A stretch of 45,221 nt of DNA from Phenylobacterium sp. (GTDB taxonomy: Bacteria; Pseudomonadota; Alphaproteobacteria; Caulobacterales; Caulobacteraceae), in contig JADBZH010000032.1 of NCBI GenBank assembly GCA_020402585.1, positions 1-45,221 on the forward strand, read 5' to 3'. This document shows, in pieces, positions 24,580 through 33,947 of this stretch. A program made the position numbers and the translations under genes. Under the pieces are notes generated by a model, which worked only from the letters and a program-made list of their open reading frames with translations, searched no databases and had not been told where the DNA came from. Numbering within the stretch: the first letter of the stretch is position 1; each line of letters starts with the position of its first letter.

Positions 24580-25458
24580 GTGCTGTGGGCCGTGCTCGCC
24601 GCGGCCGCCGCTCCGCTCCAGGTCGCCCGCAACGCCTTCCAGCGCGGCATGATCGGCGAGGCCGGACCCTGGGGCGCGACCCTGGTCCGGTTCCTCTTCG
24701 GCCTGCCCTTCTCCCTGGCCCTGCTGGGGATCGCGGTCCTGGCCACGCCGGACGCCCGGCCGACACCGGACCTTCGATTCCTGGTCACAGTGGGGGCGGG
24801 GGGCATGGCCCAGATCGGCGCCACAGCCTGCCTGCTGGTGTCCATGGAGCGGGCGGGCTTCGCCGTCGCCACCTTCCTGCAGCAGGCCGCCCTGCCGTTC
24901 GGCGCCGTGCTGGGCTGGATCGCCTTTGGCGATGGCATGAACCCGCTCCAGTGGCTGGGGGTGGGCGTGACGACCGTGGCCCTCCTGGTCCTGTCCTGGC
25001 CGAAGGAGGGGATCCGGACGATGGATTCGGGCGCCCTCCTCGGGCTCGCGGCGGCGGCCTTCTTCGCCCTGTCGATGAACGGCTACCGGCAGGCGGGCCT
25101 GGCCCTGGAGCCCCGGCACCCGATCTTCGCCGGCATCGGGTCGGTGGTGGCGGCCCAGGCCCTCCAGTCGGTCGTCCTGGGCGGGGCCCTGGCGGTCCTG
25201 AGGCCCGCCGCCCTGCGCGCGATCTTCGTCTCCTGGCGGGCGTCGCTGGGGGCGGGCGCCTGCGGGGCGGGCGCCTCGGCCCTGTGGTTCTCGGCCCTGG
25301 CCATGGCGCCGCCCGGGCCGGTGCGCGCCATCGGCGTGATCGAGGCGCCGATCGCCGCCCTGGCGGGCCGGACCCTGTTCCGCGAGCGGCTCACCCCCCG
25401 CCAGCTGGCGGCCGGCGCGGCCACGGCCCTCGGCGTGGTGGTGACGGCGCTGGCCTGA
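24580..25458 (+). CDS. EamA/DMT-superfamily permease
   Basis: A 292-residue inner-membrane transporter with about ten hydrophobic helices in two EamA-like halves (for example LVRFLFGLPFSLALLGIAVL and MDSGALLGLAAAAFFALSMN; the end reads LAAGAATALGVVVTALA). Members of this superfamily commonly export amino acids or metabolites. The GTG start at 24580 follows the leuA stop by 3 nt, so it is co-transcribed and probably translationally coupled with leuA. That makes a link with branched-chain amino acid balance plausible but unproven. No ATG alternative preserves the first helix (VLAAAAAPLQVARNAFQRG). Confidence 0.85.
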   Translation: MLWAVLAAAAAPLQVARNAFQRGMIGEAGPWGATLVRFLFGLPFSLALLGIAVLATPDARPTPDLRFLVTVGAGGMAQIGATACLLVSMERAGFAVATFLQQAALPFGAVLGWIAFGDGMNPLQWLGVGVTTVALLVLSWPKEGIRTMDSGALLGLAAAAFFALSMNGYRQAGLALEPRHPIFAGIGSVVAAQALQSVVLGGALAVLRPAALRAIFVSWRASLGAGACGAGASALWFSALAMAPPGPVRAIGVIEAPIAALAGRTLFRERLTPRQLAAGAATALGVVVTALA

Positions 25459-25477
25459 GCCGGAGGGTTGCAGCTCC

Positions 25478-25589
25478 GTTGACCCCCTCAGTCGGCTTCG
25501 CCGACAGCTCCCCCTTGGGGGAGCAATGGGCTCATTAATTCCTCCCCCCAGGGGGAGGTGGACCGCGCAGCGGGCCGGAGGGGGTCAGC
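25478..25589 (+). repeat. Structured intergenic repeat, copy C
   Basis: A single copy 19 nt after the permease stop. Its stems are GTCGGC-TTC-GCCGAC (a compensated version of GTCAGC/GCTGAC), GCTCCCCC-TT-GGGGGAGC, CCTCCCCC-CA-GGGGGAGG and CCGC-GCA-GCGG, with outer arms GTTGACCCCCTC and GGAGGGGGTCAGC. The AGCTGAGCCGCC flank that links tandem copies elsewhere follows it, but no second copy does. Confidence 0.9.
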
Positions 25590-25793
25590 TGAGCCGCCGC
25601 CGTCCGTCTCCCTGATTCAGAGCCATTCGGAGGGAATTCCTTTGCGTCTGCGGCCGCAGCCCCCCGGACAGGTTGAATCCACAGGAAGGCGGGACGCCAA
25701 GGGACGGATTCGCCTTGAATTCACCCCACTTGCAGGGCAGAGGACCATCTGATCCGCCCGGCCGGGACAGGGTCCGTCGGCGCGCGCCTCTGA

Positions 25794-26909
<1,116 letters not shown>

Positions 26910-27016
26910 CGCAGGGTCTGGCGGGAATCGCAGGACTGGGAACACTAGGCGGGGCTGATCGGCAGCGCGAATGAGGGGCCTCCCTCCGCTCGGGGGCCCG
27001 GGAGATCGTCGGGTCC

Positions 27017-27982
27017 GTGTCTTTCAGGGATAATCCCTTCGGCGAGGTGAGGCTGCCCCTGCTGCTGGGCGCGGCGGCGGCCGCCCTGGTGGCCCTGGTG
27101 GTGGCCTTCGCCCTCCTGATGGTGGACCGGCGGCAGACCTACCAGACCGGCGCCTACAACGCCCTGCGCAAGGCCTCGGACGGCGTCGTGGCGCCGGTGA
27201 CCGGCGCCGTGGCCGCCCCGGTCCGCTGGGCTGGCGGCGTCGGCGAGGGGATCGGCGGCTACTTCTTCGCCGTCTCCGAGAATCGTCGCCTCAAGGCCGA
27301 GCTGGCCGCCGCCCAGGCCTGGCGCGAGAAGGCTGTCGCCCTGGCGGACGAGAACGCCCGCTACCGCGCCCTCCTGGGCCTGGCCGTGGACCCGCCGGTT
27401 CCCATGGTCACCGGCCGGGCGGTCAGCGAGAGCCGCGGGCCCTACGCCAATACGCGCCTCGTCAATGTCGGATCCGACCGCGGGGTCAGGGTCGGGCACC
27501 CCGTGCTGAGCGAGAACGGCCTCGTGGGCCGCGTGGTCGGCGTTTCGCCCCGGGTCAGCCGGGTGCTGATGCTGACCGACGCCGCCTCCCGGACCCCTGT
27601 GATGATCCAGCGCACCCGCGCCCGCGCCATCCTGACCGGCGACGGCGGCTGGGCGCCGGAGCTGGCCTACCTGCGCGGCCAGGATGCGGCCCGGGAGGGC
27701 GACCTTGTCCTGACCTCGGGCGACGGAGGAGTCCTGCCCAGGGGGATTACCGTGGGGCGCGTCGTTCGCGGCGTGGACGGCGGCTGGCGTGTCCGCCTGG
27801 CCTCGGACGCGGCGCCGGTCGACTTCGTGCGGGTCCTGCTGTTCGAGGACTTCGTGAAGCTTGAGGACCTGCGGGTCCTGAACCGCCCCTCGCCGCCGCC
27901 ACCGCCGACGCCGACGCCCCGCGCCGAACCGCCTGCGGCGGCGACAACGCCCGCCGGACAGCCGAGGGGAGCCGTTCCATGA
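27017..27982 (+). CDS. mreC: Rod-shape-determining protein MreC
   Basis: A 321-residue bitopic inner-membrane protein, the periplasmic scaffold linking MreB/MreD to the wall synthases. One membrane helix (about 15-35, LLLGAAAAALVALVVAFALL) is followed by a coiled coil (NRRLKAELAAAQAWREKAVA, then LADENARYRALLGL, about 92-125) and the two beta-barrels of the MreC fold (VTGRAVSES..., NVGSDRGVRVGHPVLSENGLV). The C-terminus is a proline-rich tail (about 293-321, SPPPPPTPTPRAEPP). The start is GTG 27017, preceded by GGGAG. It overlaps mreD by 4 nt (ATGA), so the two are coupled; a 107-nt gap separates it from mreB. Confidence 0.94.
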   Translation: MSFRDNPFGEVRLPLLLGAAAAALVALVVAFALLMVDRRQTYQTGAYNALRKASDGVVAPVTGAVAAPVRWAGGVGEGIGGYFFAVSENRRLKAELAAAQAWREKAVALADENARYRALLGLAVDPPVPMVTGRAVSESRGPYANTRLVNVGSDRGVRVGHPVLSENGLVGRVVGVSPRVSRVLMLTDAASRTPVMIQRTRARAILTGDGGWAPELAYLRGQDAAREGDLVLTSGDGGVLPRGITVGRVVRGVDGGWRVRLASDAAPVDFVRVLLFEDFVKLEDLRVLNRPSPPPPPTPTPRAEPPAAATTPAGQPRGAVP

Positions 27983-28491
27983 CCGCCGTCGCCCGGCCCC
28001 TGCGGGTCTCGCGCTGGGTGGGCGGGCCCCTGCTGGCCGCCCTGGCGGTGAGCCTGCTTCTGGCGGCGCCGATCCGCCTTGTGGGCCTGCCCCTGCCGGA
28101 GCCCGTCACCCTCATGGTCCCGGCCTTCGCCTGGGCCATGATCCGCCCCGCGGCGTCGCCGGCCCTGGCCCTCCTGCTGGGAGGGCTGGTGCTGGACGGC
28201 CTCTGGGGCGCGCCCGCCGGCCTGTGGGCGATCTCCCTGCTGGCGGCCTACCTGCCGCTCCTGGCCCTGAGGAACATCCTTGCCGGACAGTCGCCGGTCG
28301 TGCTCTGGGTCTGGTACGGTCTCGCTTGCCTGATGGCCCAGTCGGTGGGATGGCTGATCACCGCCTGGATTTCCGGCGCACCGCCCTCCCTCGCCGCGGC
28401 CGGCCTGCAATGGTTGGCCACCGTCCTCCTCTTCCCCGTCGCCGCTCTGCTCATCGAGCACTTCCGCGACGCCGACGTCCGGTTCCGCTGA
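27979..28491 (+). CDS. mreD: Rod-shape-determining protein MreD
   Basis: A 170-residue integral membrane protein with about five to six hydrophobic spans (for example GPLLAALAVSLLLAAPIRLV and LALLLGGLVLDGLWGAPAGL). Sequence conservation in MreD is low, and the assignment rests on topology, length, the LVLDGLWGAPAGL stretch typical of the family, and position between mreC and the PBP2 gene. It overlaps mreC by 4 nt and is followed 5 nt later by mrdA. It acts in the inner membrane as part of the elongasome. Confidence 0.9.
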   Translation: MTAVARPLRVSRWVGGPLLAALAVSLLLAAPIRLVGLPLPEPVTLMVPAFAWAMIRPAASPALALLLGGLVLDGLWGAPAGLWAISLLAAYLPLLALRNILAGQSPVVLWVWYGLACLMAQSVGWLITAWISGAPPSLAAAGLQWLATVLLFPVAALLIEHFRDADVRFR

Positions 28492-28496
28492 CCGCC

Positions 28497-30422
28497 ATGA
28501 CCCAGCCGTCCATCATCCTCTCCGACGTCAACGCCCGGCAGAGCGTCTTCCATCGGCGCGCCTTTCTGCTGGGGGGCGGCATTGCGGTGGGGGTAGCGGC
28601 CCTGGCGGGCCGGCTGGGCTACCTGCAGCTGGTGGAGAACGCGCGCTACGACAAGCTGTCGACCTCCAACCAGTTCAACTTCCGCCTGGTGCCCCCGCCC
28701 CGGGGCACGATCACGGATCGCAACGGCGCTATTCTGGCCACCAACCGGCCCAACTTCCGTCTGCTGTACGCCCGCCAGAAGGAGCAGGACCCGGAGGCGA
28801 TGATCTCCACCCTGGCCGCCTATGTCCCGATGGACGACGCCCGGCGGCAGCGGATCCTGCGCGACCTGGGCAACGCCCCCCGGAACACCCCCGTGGCCAT
28901 CATGGAGGACATCAGCTGGGAGCAGTTCTCGGCGGTCAACATCCGGGCCACGGAACTGCCGGGCGTGACGGCGGACATGGGCGAGGTCCGGGTCTATCCC
29001 CACGGCGGCGCCTTCGCCCATGTGATCGGCTATGTGGCCAAGGTGAACAAGGAGGACATCACCGGGACCGGACCCAATGCCGAGCCCATCATGCTGCACC
29101 CGGGGTTCCGGATCGGCCGGCAGGGCCTGGAGAAGGCCCTGGACCTGGAGCTGCGGGGCCGCCCCGGCGCCCAGAAGGTCGAGGTCGACGCCCGCGGCCG
29201 GCAGGTCCGGCTGGCGCCCGGCGGCGACATCCCGGCCACCCCGGGCAAGGAGGTCCAGCTCAGCCTGGACATGGACCTGCAGCTCCGCGGCCTGGAGCTG
29301 TTCGGCGAGGAGAGCGGCGCGGCCGTGCTGATGGACTGCCGGAACGGCGACCTCCTGGCCATGGTGTCGGCCCCCAGCTTCGACGCCAACCGGTTCGTGC
29401 GGGGTCTCAGCACGGCGGAGTACAGGGCGCTGGCGGAGTATGACCACAAGCCCCTGTTCAACAAGGCGCTCACCGCCACCTATCCGCCGGGGTCGACCTT
29501 CAAGACCCTGGTGGCCGTCGCCGCCCTGGAGCACGGGATCGATCCGGAAATGACCATAGGCTGCCCAGGCCATTGGTACTTCGGCCGGCGTCGCTGGCGT
29601 TGCGACGGCGTCCACGGCCCGACCAACATGCACGACGCGATCGCCAGCTCGTGCGACACCTATTTCTATACCATCTCGCTGCGACTTGGCCCGGACAAGA
29701 TCGCCGATGTCGCCCGCCGGTTCGGCCTAGGACAGGCCTACGACATCGGCATTCCTGGCCAGAAGAAGGGCCTGGTGCCCGATACCGAGTACAAGCGCCG
29801 CAACTTCCCTCGGGACCCCCGCTGGCACCCGGGCGAGACCCCCAGCCTGGGGATCGGCCAGGGCTACACCCTGGTCAACGCCCTCCAGCAATGCGTCTCG
29901 GCGGCGCGGATGGCCAATGGCCGCAAGGCGCTCACGCCCCGCCTGATCCGCGCCATCGGCGGCGTTCCCCTGCCGGACGGCGCGGCCGCCCCGGACATGG
30001 ACTTCGATCCCGCCCACCTGGCCCTGGTCCGCGAGGCCATGGGATCGGTGACCACCCGGGGGACGGCGGCGCGCACGGGCCAGATCGGGCTGGGCGACAT
30101 CCGGATGGCCGGCAAGACGGGGACCGCCCAGGGCTACAACTACAATGGCGGGCGGGGCATCCATGGCACCAACGGGCCCTGGCATCTTCGCGACCACGCC
30201 TGGTTCGTCGGCTTTGCGCCCCACGACACGCCGCGCTACGCCATAGCGGTGCTGGTCGAACACGGCGGCTTTGGCGCCCAGGCGGCTGCGCCCCGGGCCC
30301 GGGACCTGATGCGCCTCGCCCTCCTGAAGGATCCGGAGCTTCGCAGCCGGATCGAACGGCCTCCCGCCCCGCCGGTTTCGGTCGCGGACAGCGGCGCCGG
30401 CGGGCAGGGGGGTCCGGCATGA
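28497..30422 (+). CDS. mrdA: Penicillin-binding protein 2 (elongation transpeptidase)
   Basis: A 641-residue class B penicillin-binding protein that cross-links peptidoglycan during elongation. An N-terminal signal anchor (FLLGGGIAVGVAALAGRLGY) precedes the pedestal (RGTITDRNGAILATN) and the transpeptidase domain with its three motifs: S333 in GSTFK, S385-C386-D387 (the SxD form usual for PBP2) and K540-T-G in AGKTGTAQ. ATG 28497 (MTQPSIIL) is chosen because it follows mreD by 5 nt and gives the normal N-terminus; the frame is open further upstream inside mreD. The C-terminal residues are Gly/Ala/Pro-rich. It overlaps rodA by 4 nt (ATGA). Confidence 0.96.
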   Translation: MTQPSIILSDVNARQSVFHRRAFLLGGGIAVGVAALAGRLGYLQLVENARYDKLSTSNQFNFRLVPPPRGTITDRNGAILATNRPNFRLLYARQKEQDPEAMISTLAAYVPMDDARRQRILRDLGNAPRNTPVAIMEDISWEQFSAVNIRATELPGVTADMGEVRVYPHGGAFAHVIGYVAKVNKEDITGTGPNAEPIMLHPGFRIGRQGLEKALDLELRGRPGAQKVEVDARGRQVRLAPGGDIPATPGKEVQLSLDMDLQLRGLELFGEESGAAVLMDCRNGDLLAMVSAPSFDANRFVRGLSTAEYRALAEYDHKPLFNKALTATYPPGSTFKTLVAVAALEHGIDPEMTIGCPGHWYFGRRRWRCDGVHGPTNMHDAIASSCDTYFYTISLRLGPDKIADVARRFGLGQAYDIGIPGQKKGLVPDTEYKRRNFPRDPRWHPGETPSLGIGQGYTLVNALQQCVSAARMANGRKALTPRLIRAIGGVPLPDGAAAPDMDFDPAHLALVREAMGSVTTRGTAARTGQIGLGDIRMAGKTGTAQGYNYNGGRGIHGTNGPWHLRDHAWFVGFAPHDTPRYAIAVLVEHGGFGAQAAAPRARDLMRLALLKDPELRSRIERPPAPPVSVADSGAGGQGGPA

Positions 30423-31576
30423 GCCTGGCCGGCCTGACCCTACGCGCCGAACGCGGACGGCTGATCGACAAGATCACCCAGATCGACGGCGTCTTCTGTC
30501 TCGCCCTCATCCTGATCGCCGTCGCCGGCGCCCTGATGATGTTCTCCATCGCCGGCTCCAGCTGGGAGCCCTGGGCGGCCAACCACATCACCCGCTTCGG
30601 CGTGGCCTTTGTCCTGATGGTGGCGCTGGCCGTCATCGACCTGAGGGTCTGGGCCGCCATCGCCTATCCGCTCTACGCGGTCAGCCTGATCCTGCTGGTG
30701 GCGGTGGAGCTGGTCGGCGATGTCCGGCTGGGCGCCCAGAGGTGGCTGGACCTCGGCCCCCTGGGCAGCTTCCAGCCGTCAGAGATCATGAAGCTGGGGC
30801 TCGTCCTGGCCCTGGGCCGTTTCTATCACGGCCTGTCCGCGGACCGCGCCCGCATGTCCTGGTGGCTGCTGATCCCGGCCGCCATGATCCTCGCGCCGAC
30901 CCTTCTGGTGGCGCACCAGCCCGACCTGGGCACCGCCATGCTGCTGGCCCTGACCGGCCTGACCGTGGTGATCCTGGCGGGCCTGTCCTGGAAGATCATC
31001 TTCGCGGGCCTGGGCCTGTCCCTGGCCGCCCTGCCGCCCTTCATCCTCTTTGTCCTGCACGACTACCAGAGGCAGAGGATCCTGACCTTCATGAACCCCG
31101 AGAGCGATCCTTCGGGGACCGGCTATCATATCCTGCAGTCCAAGATCGCCCTGGGCTCGGGCGGCCTGTTGGGCAAGGGCTATGGCCTGGGTTCGCAGAG
31201 CCAGCTCAACTTCCTGCCCGAGAAGCAGACCGACTTCATCTTCGCCACCCTGGCCGAGGAGTTCGGCTTTATTGGCTGCGCCGCCATCCTGATGCTCTAT
31301 CTGGCGGTGATCTTCATGTCCCTGCGCACCGCCTCCCTCGCCCATTCCCATTTCGGCCGGCTCACCACCGCGGGCGTGACCTCGACCTTCGCCCTCTACG
31401 TCCTGATCAACGGCGCCATGGTGATGGGCATGGCCCCAGTCGTGGGCGTGCCCATGCCGCTCCTCTCTTACGGAGGCTCGGTCATGTTGACGGTGATGAT
31501 CGGCTTCGGCCTCGTCCAGTCGGTGCGAGTGCACCGCTACACCGAGGTGACCGCCTCGAAGAGCTCGCTGATCTAG
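30419..31576 (+). CDS. rodA: Peptidoglycan glycosyltransferase RodA
   Basis: A 385-residue SEDS-family polymerase with about ten membrane helices, partner of PBP2 in the elongasome. Family markers are FQPSEIMKLGLVLALGRFYH, the catalytic-aspartate region HQPDLGTAMLLALTGLTV, ALGSGGLLGKGYGLGSQSQL, LPEKQTDFIFATLAEEFGF and GVPMPLLSYGGSVMLT. It begins at ATG 30419 inside the PBP2 stop (ATGA), so the polymerase and transpeptidase are translationally coupled. It ends the shape operon; the next gene is convergent and only 16 nt away, with no terminator visible between them. Confidence 0.96.
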   Translation: MSLAGLTLRAERGRLIDKITQIDGVFCLALILIAVAGALMMFSIAGSSWEPWAANHITRFGVAFVLMVALAVIDLRVWAAIAYPLYAVSLILLVAVELVGDVRLGAQRWLDLGPLGSFQPSEIMKLGLVLALGRFYHGLSADRARMSWWLLIPAAMILAPTLLVAHQPDLGTAMLLALTGLTVVILAGLSWKIIFAGLGLSLAALPPFILFVLHDYQRQRILTFMNPESDPSGTGYHILQSKIALGSGGLLGKGYGLGSQSQLNFLPEKQTDFIFATLAEEFGFIGCAAILMLYLAVIFMSLRTASLAHSHFGRLTTAGVTSTFALYVLINGAMVMGMAPVVGVPMPLLSYGGSVMLTVMIGFGLVQSVRVHRYTEVTASKSSLI

Positions 31577-31592
31577 AAGCGGCGCCGTTGCA

Positions 31593-32615
31593 TCAGCGCC
31601 CGGATTGCAGGCTCTTTGTCGCGCGGTCCGCCCGACGATACTGACCGGGAGAGATGCCGAACCATCGCCGGCACGAGCGTCCGAAGTTGGCTAGGTCGCT
31701 GTATCCGAGCCTGTGACTGACCTCCGAAATCGGAACGGAGTCGTCGCAAAGGAGCAGCTCGGCCTGGGCGCGCCGGTGGGCGTCGGCGAGCGCCCTGTAG
31801 CTCGTCTTCAGATCCGCCAGACGCCGGATCAGCGTTCGGTCCGATAACCGGAGTCGCCGGGCGGCCTCTGAAAGCGTCGGGGGTCTGCCATCGGCTGAAA
31901 AGATCCGGCGCACCTTCCAGAGCAGAGGTTCTTCAGCATCCAGCGCGTACGCCAGACTCTGCAGTTGTCGGATCGAGGCTTGGAATTGATCGAAGTCGGC
32001 AAACGGGGATCGTCTCTCAAGAAGGCCTGACGGAAAAACGATCGATGTCTCTGATTTATCGAATGCGATGTCGCCCTTGAGATGAACTCGATACTCTTCG
32101 CTGTATCGGGGTTCCGGGTGATCGACTTCGATTGTCACCCCCTGAAAATCTGCAGCCAGAAAGTGCTTCAGCAGGCTCTGGACCCCGACAAGTGTCGCGT
32201 CGTGGAGTGGGCGGGCGTCCGTCTCGGTCAGGACTTCGCTGTCGATAAATCGAAGGCGGACCCGTCCCTGATCACGCTCCAGGGCGAAACGCATGAAGGG
32301 CGTCCGGACATGTCCGAACCTGACAATGACGTCCAGGGCGCTGGCCAGCGTCGGCGCGCTCAGCACGGCCGTGCCGACAGGGCCGTGGGTTGTGGCGTCA
32401 AACAGGGATCCGAGCTTCAGGCCCCAGCCTTCTGGAAGCCGCGAGTTCAGGACCCGCAGCTGTTGAACCTGCCGCCCGACTTCAACGGTTCGGACATCGC
32501 CATCTGCAAGTCCCGCCAGCAGCTGCTGGCGCAGCTCCGGCGCGACGCCCCATTCCCGAAGAACGAGCATGAAGTAGGACGCCGGCATCGGCAGTTGGGA
32601 AGCGTTCATCGCCAT
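31593..32615 (-). CDS. AraC-family transcriptional regulator with arabinose-binding-type N-terminal domain
   Basis: A 340-residue regulator. Residues about 20-205 resemble the PF12625-type N-terminal domain (HGPVGTAVLSAPTLASALDV, FRFALERD-like region), the same layout as OruR/ArgR-type AraC proteins. The C-terminal AraC domain (about 245-330) holds both helix-turn-helix units: TLSEAARRLRLSDRTLIRRL, and ISEVSHRLGYSDLANFGRSC followed by RRWFGISPGQYRR. It is divergent from the amidohydrolase operon and almost certainly controls it. ATG 32615 and 32609 are both possible; neither has a ribosome binding site. Codon use is looser than in rodA next door, as in the rest of this module. Confidence 0.92.
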   Translation of the reverse strand: MAMNASQLPMPASYFMLVLREWGVAPELRQQLLAGLADGDVRTVEVGRQVQQLRVLNSRLPEGWGLKLGSLFDATTHGPVGTAVLSAPTLASALDVIVRFGHVRTPFMRFALERDQGRVRLRFIDSEVLTETDARPLHDATLVGVQSLLKHFLAADFQGVTIEVDHPEPRYSEEYRVHLKGDIAFDKSETSIVFPSGLLERRSPFADFDQFQASIRQLQSLAYALDAEEPLLWKVRRIFSADGRPPTLSEAARRLRLSDRTLIRRLADLKTSYRALADAHRRAQAELLLCDDSVPISEVSHRLGYSDLANFGRSCRRWFGISPGQYRRADRATKSLQSGR

Positions 32616-32643
32616 GGCGTCAAATGACCAGAATCTGGCGCCG

Positions 32644-32657
32644 CGTCCACTAGGACG
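32644..32657. promoter_or_regulatory. Dyad in the AraC/amidohydrolase divergent gap
   Basis: CGTCC-ACTA-GGACG is a perfect 5-bp inverted repeat, extended with a one-base bulge by GCCGCG on the left and CGCGGC on the right. It lies in the 117-bp gap between the divergent genes and is a candidate operator for the AraC regulator, although AraC proteins more often bind direct repeats. Confidence 0.35.
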
Positions 32658-32732
32658 GCGCGGCGGCTACGGCATGGTGATCCAGCACTCTTCCGGACCC
32701 ACGCCCATAGACCCTGCAAACTCGGACACAGA

Positions 32733-33947
32733 ATGATGACAGGTCCATCCTACCACGTACATGGCGTCAACATCGCCGATGGGCAGCCGGACGTCGATCT
32801 TTGGATTGCGGACGGAAGATTCACGCATTCCCCTGTCCAGGGCGCCATCACCCTTCAAGGGAGCTTCTTCGCCTGCGGGATGGTCGATGGACATGTTCAC
32901 CTGTCGATTGACTTCGCCAACACGGGTTTGCCGCAGGCGTCCGAGGCCTTGGTGCTGCACAACGCTGGCCGGCATCTGCGCAGCGGCGTTACGGTCGTTC
33001 GCGACGCGGGCTTTGTTCAACAGTTGAATCTGACCGATGTCGCGATGCCGGAACTGCCGGAAATCCTTCTCAGCGGCTGGATTCACGTTCCGGAGGGACG
33101 GTTCTTCCCCGGCGTGGATGTCTCCAAGGCGACATCGCCCAGCCAGCTGCGCGCCCGGCTGGAAGAGGTCGCCGAACATGGATGCCAATGGTTCAAGATC
33201 ATCGCCGACTTTCCGGGCGCGGACATGAACCTGTTTGCGGCGCCGTTGACCTATCCCATCGAGACGGTTCGGGAGGTGGTGGAGGCCGCACACGCCCTTG
33301 GAGTCAGGGTGCTCGCCCACAGCACTGGCCCCGAAGTCGGTGCCTTGATCGAAACCGGCGTCGATTCGATTGAGCATGGAATGTCCGTCACGCCTGATCA
33401 TGTTCGCCGAATGGCCGAACTTGGGACGCAATGGTGTCCGACGATCGCAACGGTCGAGGGTTTTCTCCGGGCCGCCGAGGAAAAAGGCGCCCCGTCTGAG
33501 ATCCGGACCGCCTACTCGGCGCGGACCACCGAGTCGCTCAGGCTCGCCATGCAGCTGGGCGTCAGCATCCTCGCGGGGTCCGACGAGCTCGCGCATGGCT
33601 CGATCGACCGTGAAGTCGACTCCCTGGTCCGCCACGGCCTGACGGTTCAGGAGGCGATTGCGGCGGCGACGACGGTCGGCCGGCGGGCTCTGGGGCTTCC
33701 TGGCGTTGAGGAAGGGGCGCCGGCGGATCTGGTCATCTGGGATGAGGACCCGCGTGAGGATCTCTCGCGTCTGACCCGACCGTCAATCGTAATGGGCAGG
33801 GGCGCGCCGCTGGATTTCTCCGCCGCGGAGATTGTACCCGGCGCAGTAAGCTCGGCGCGTGAGCGATATGGCGACCGGTCGCTTGATCAGATCGTCGCCG
33901 ACGACACCTGCGTCTTTGCGGACGGCAAGGGTCACAAGCATGGCTAG
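32733..33947 (+). CDS. Amidohydrolase family protein (metal-dependent hydrolase)
   Basis: A 404-residue TIM-barrel amidohydrolase of the imidazolonepropionase/Xaa-Pro-dipeptidase-like branch. All metal ligands are present: H54 and H56 (VDGHVHLS), K155 (WFKIIADF, the carboxylated lysine), H196 (VLAHSTG), H215 (DSIEHG) and D284 (LAGSDE). The N-terminal beta-sandwich strand and the C-terminal GVEEGAPADLVIWDEDP complete the fold. No signal peptide, so it is cytoplasmic. ATG codons at 32733 and 32736 are equivalent. It overlaps the next gene by 8 nt and heads a three-gene operon under the divergent AraC regulator. It should hydrolyse an amide, lactam or ester bond; the substrate is unknown. Confidence 0.9.
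   Translation: MMTGPSYHVHGVNIADGQPDVDLWIADGRFTHSPVQGAITLQGSFFACGMVDGHVHLSIDFANTGLPQASEALVLHNAGRHLRSGVTVVRDAGFVQQLNLTDVAMPELPEILLSGWIHVPEGRFFPGVDVSKATSPSQLRARLEEVAEHGCQWFKIIADFPGADMNLFAAPLTYPIETVREVVEAAHALGVRVLAHSTGPEVGALIETGVDSIEHGMSVTPDHVRRMAELGTQWCPTIATVEGFLRAAEEKGAPSEIRTAYSARTTESLRLAMQLGVSILAGSDELAHGSIDREVDSLVRHGLTVQEAIAAATTVGRRALGLPGVEEGAPADLVIWDEDPREDLSRLTRPSIVMGRGAPLDFSAAEIVPGAVSSARERYGDRSLDQIVADDTCVFADGKGHKHG

Noticed and set aside
22993..25119. 708-codon minus-strand frame opposite leuA
   Set aside because: Composition is typical of an antisense frame in GC-rich DNA; leuA has all catalytic motifs.
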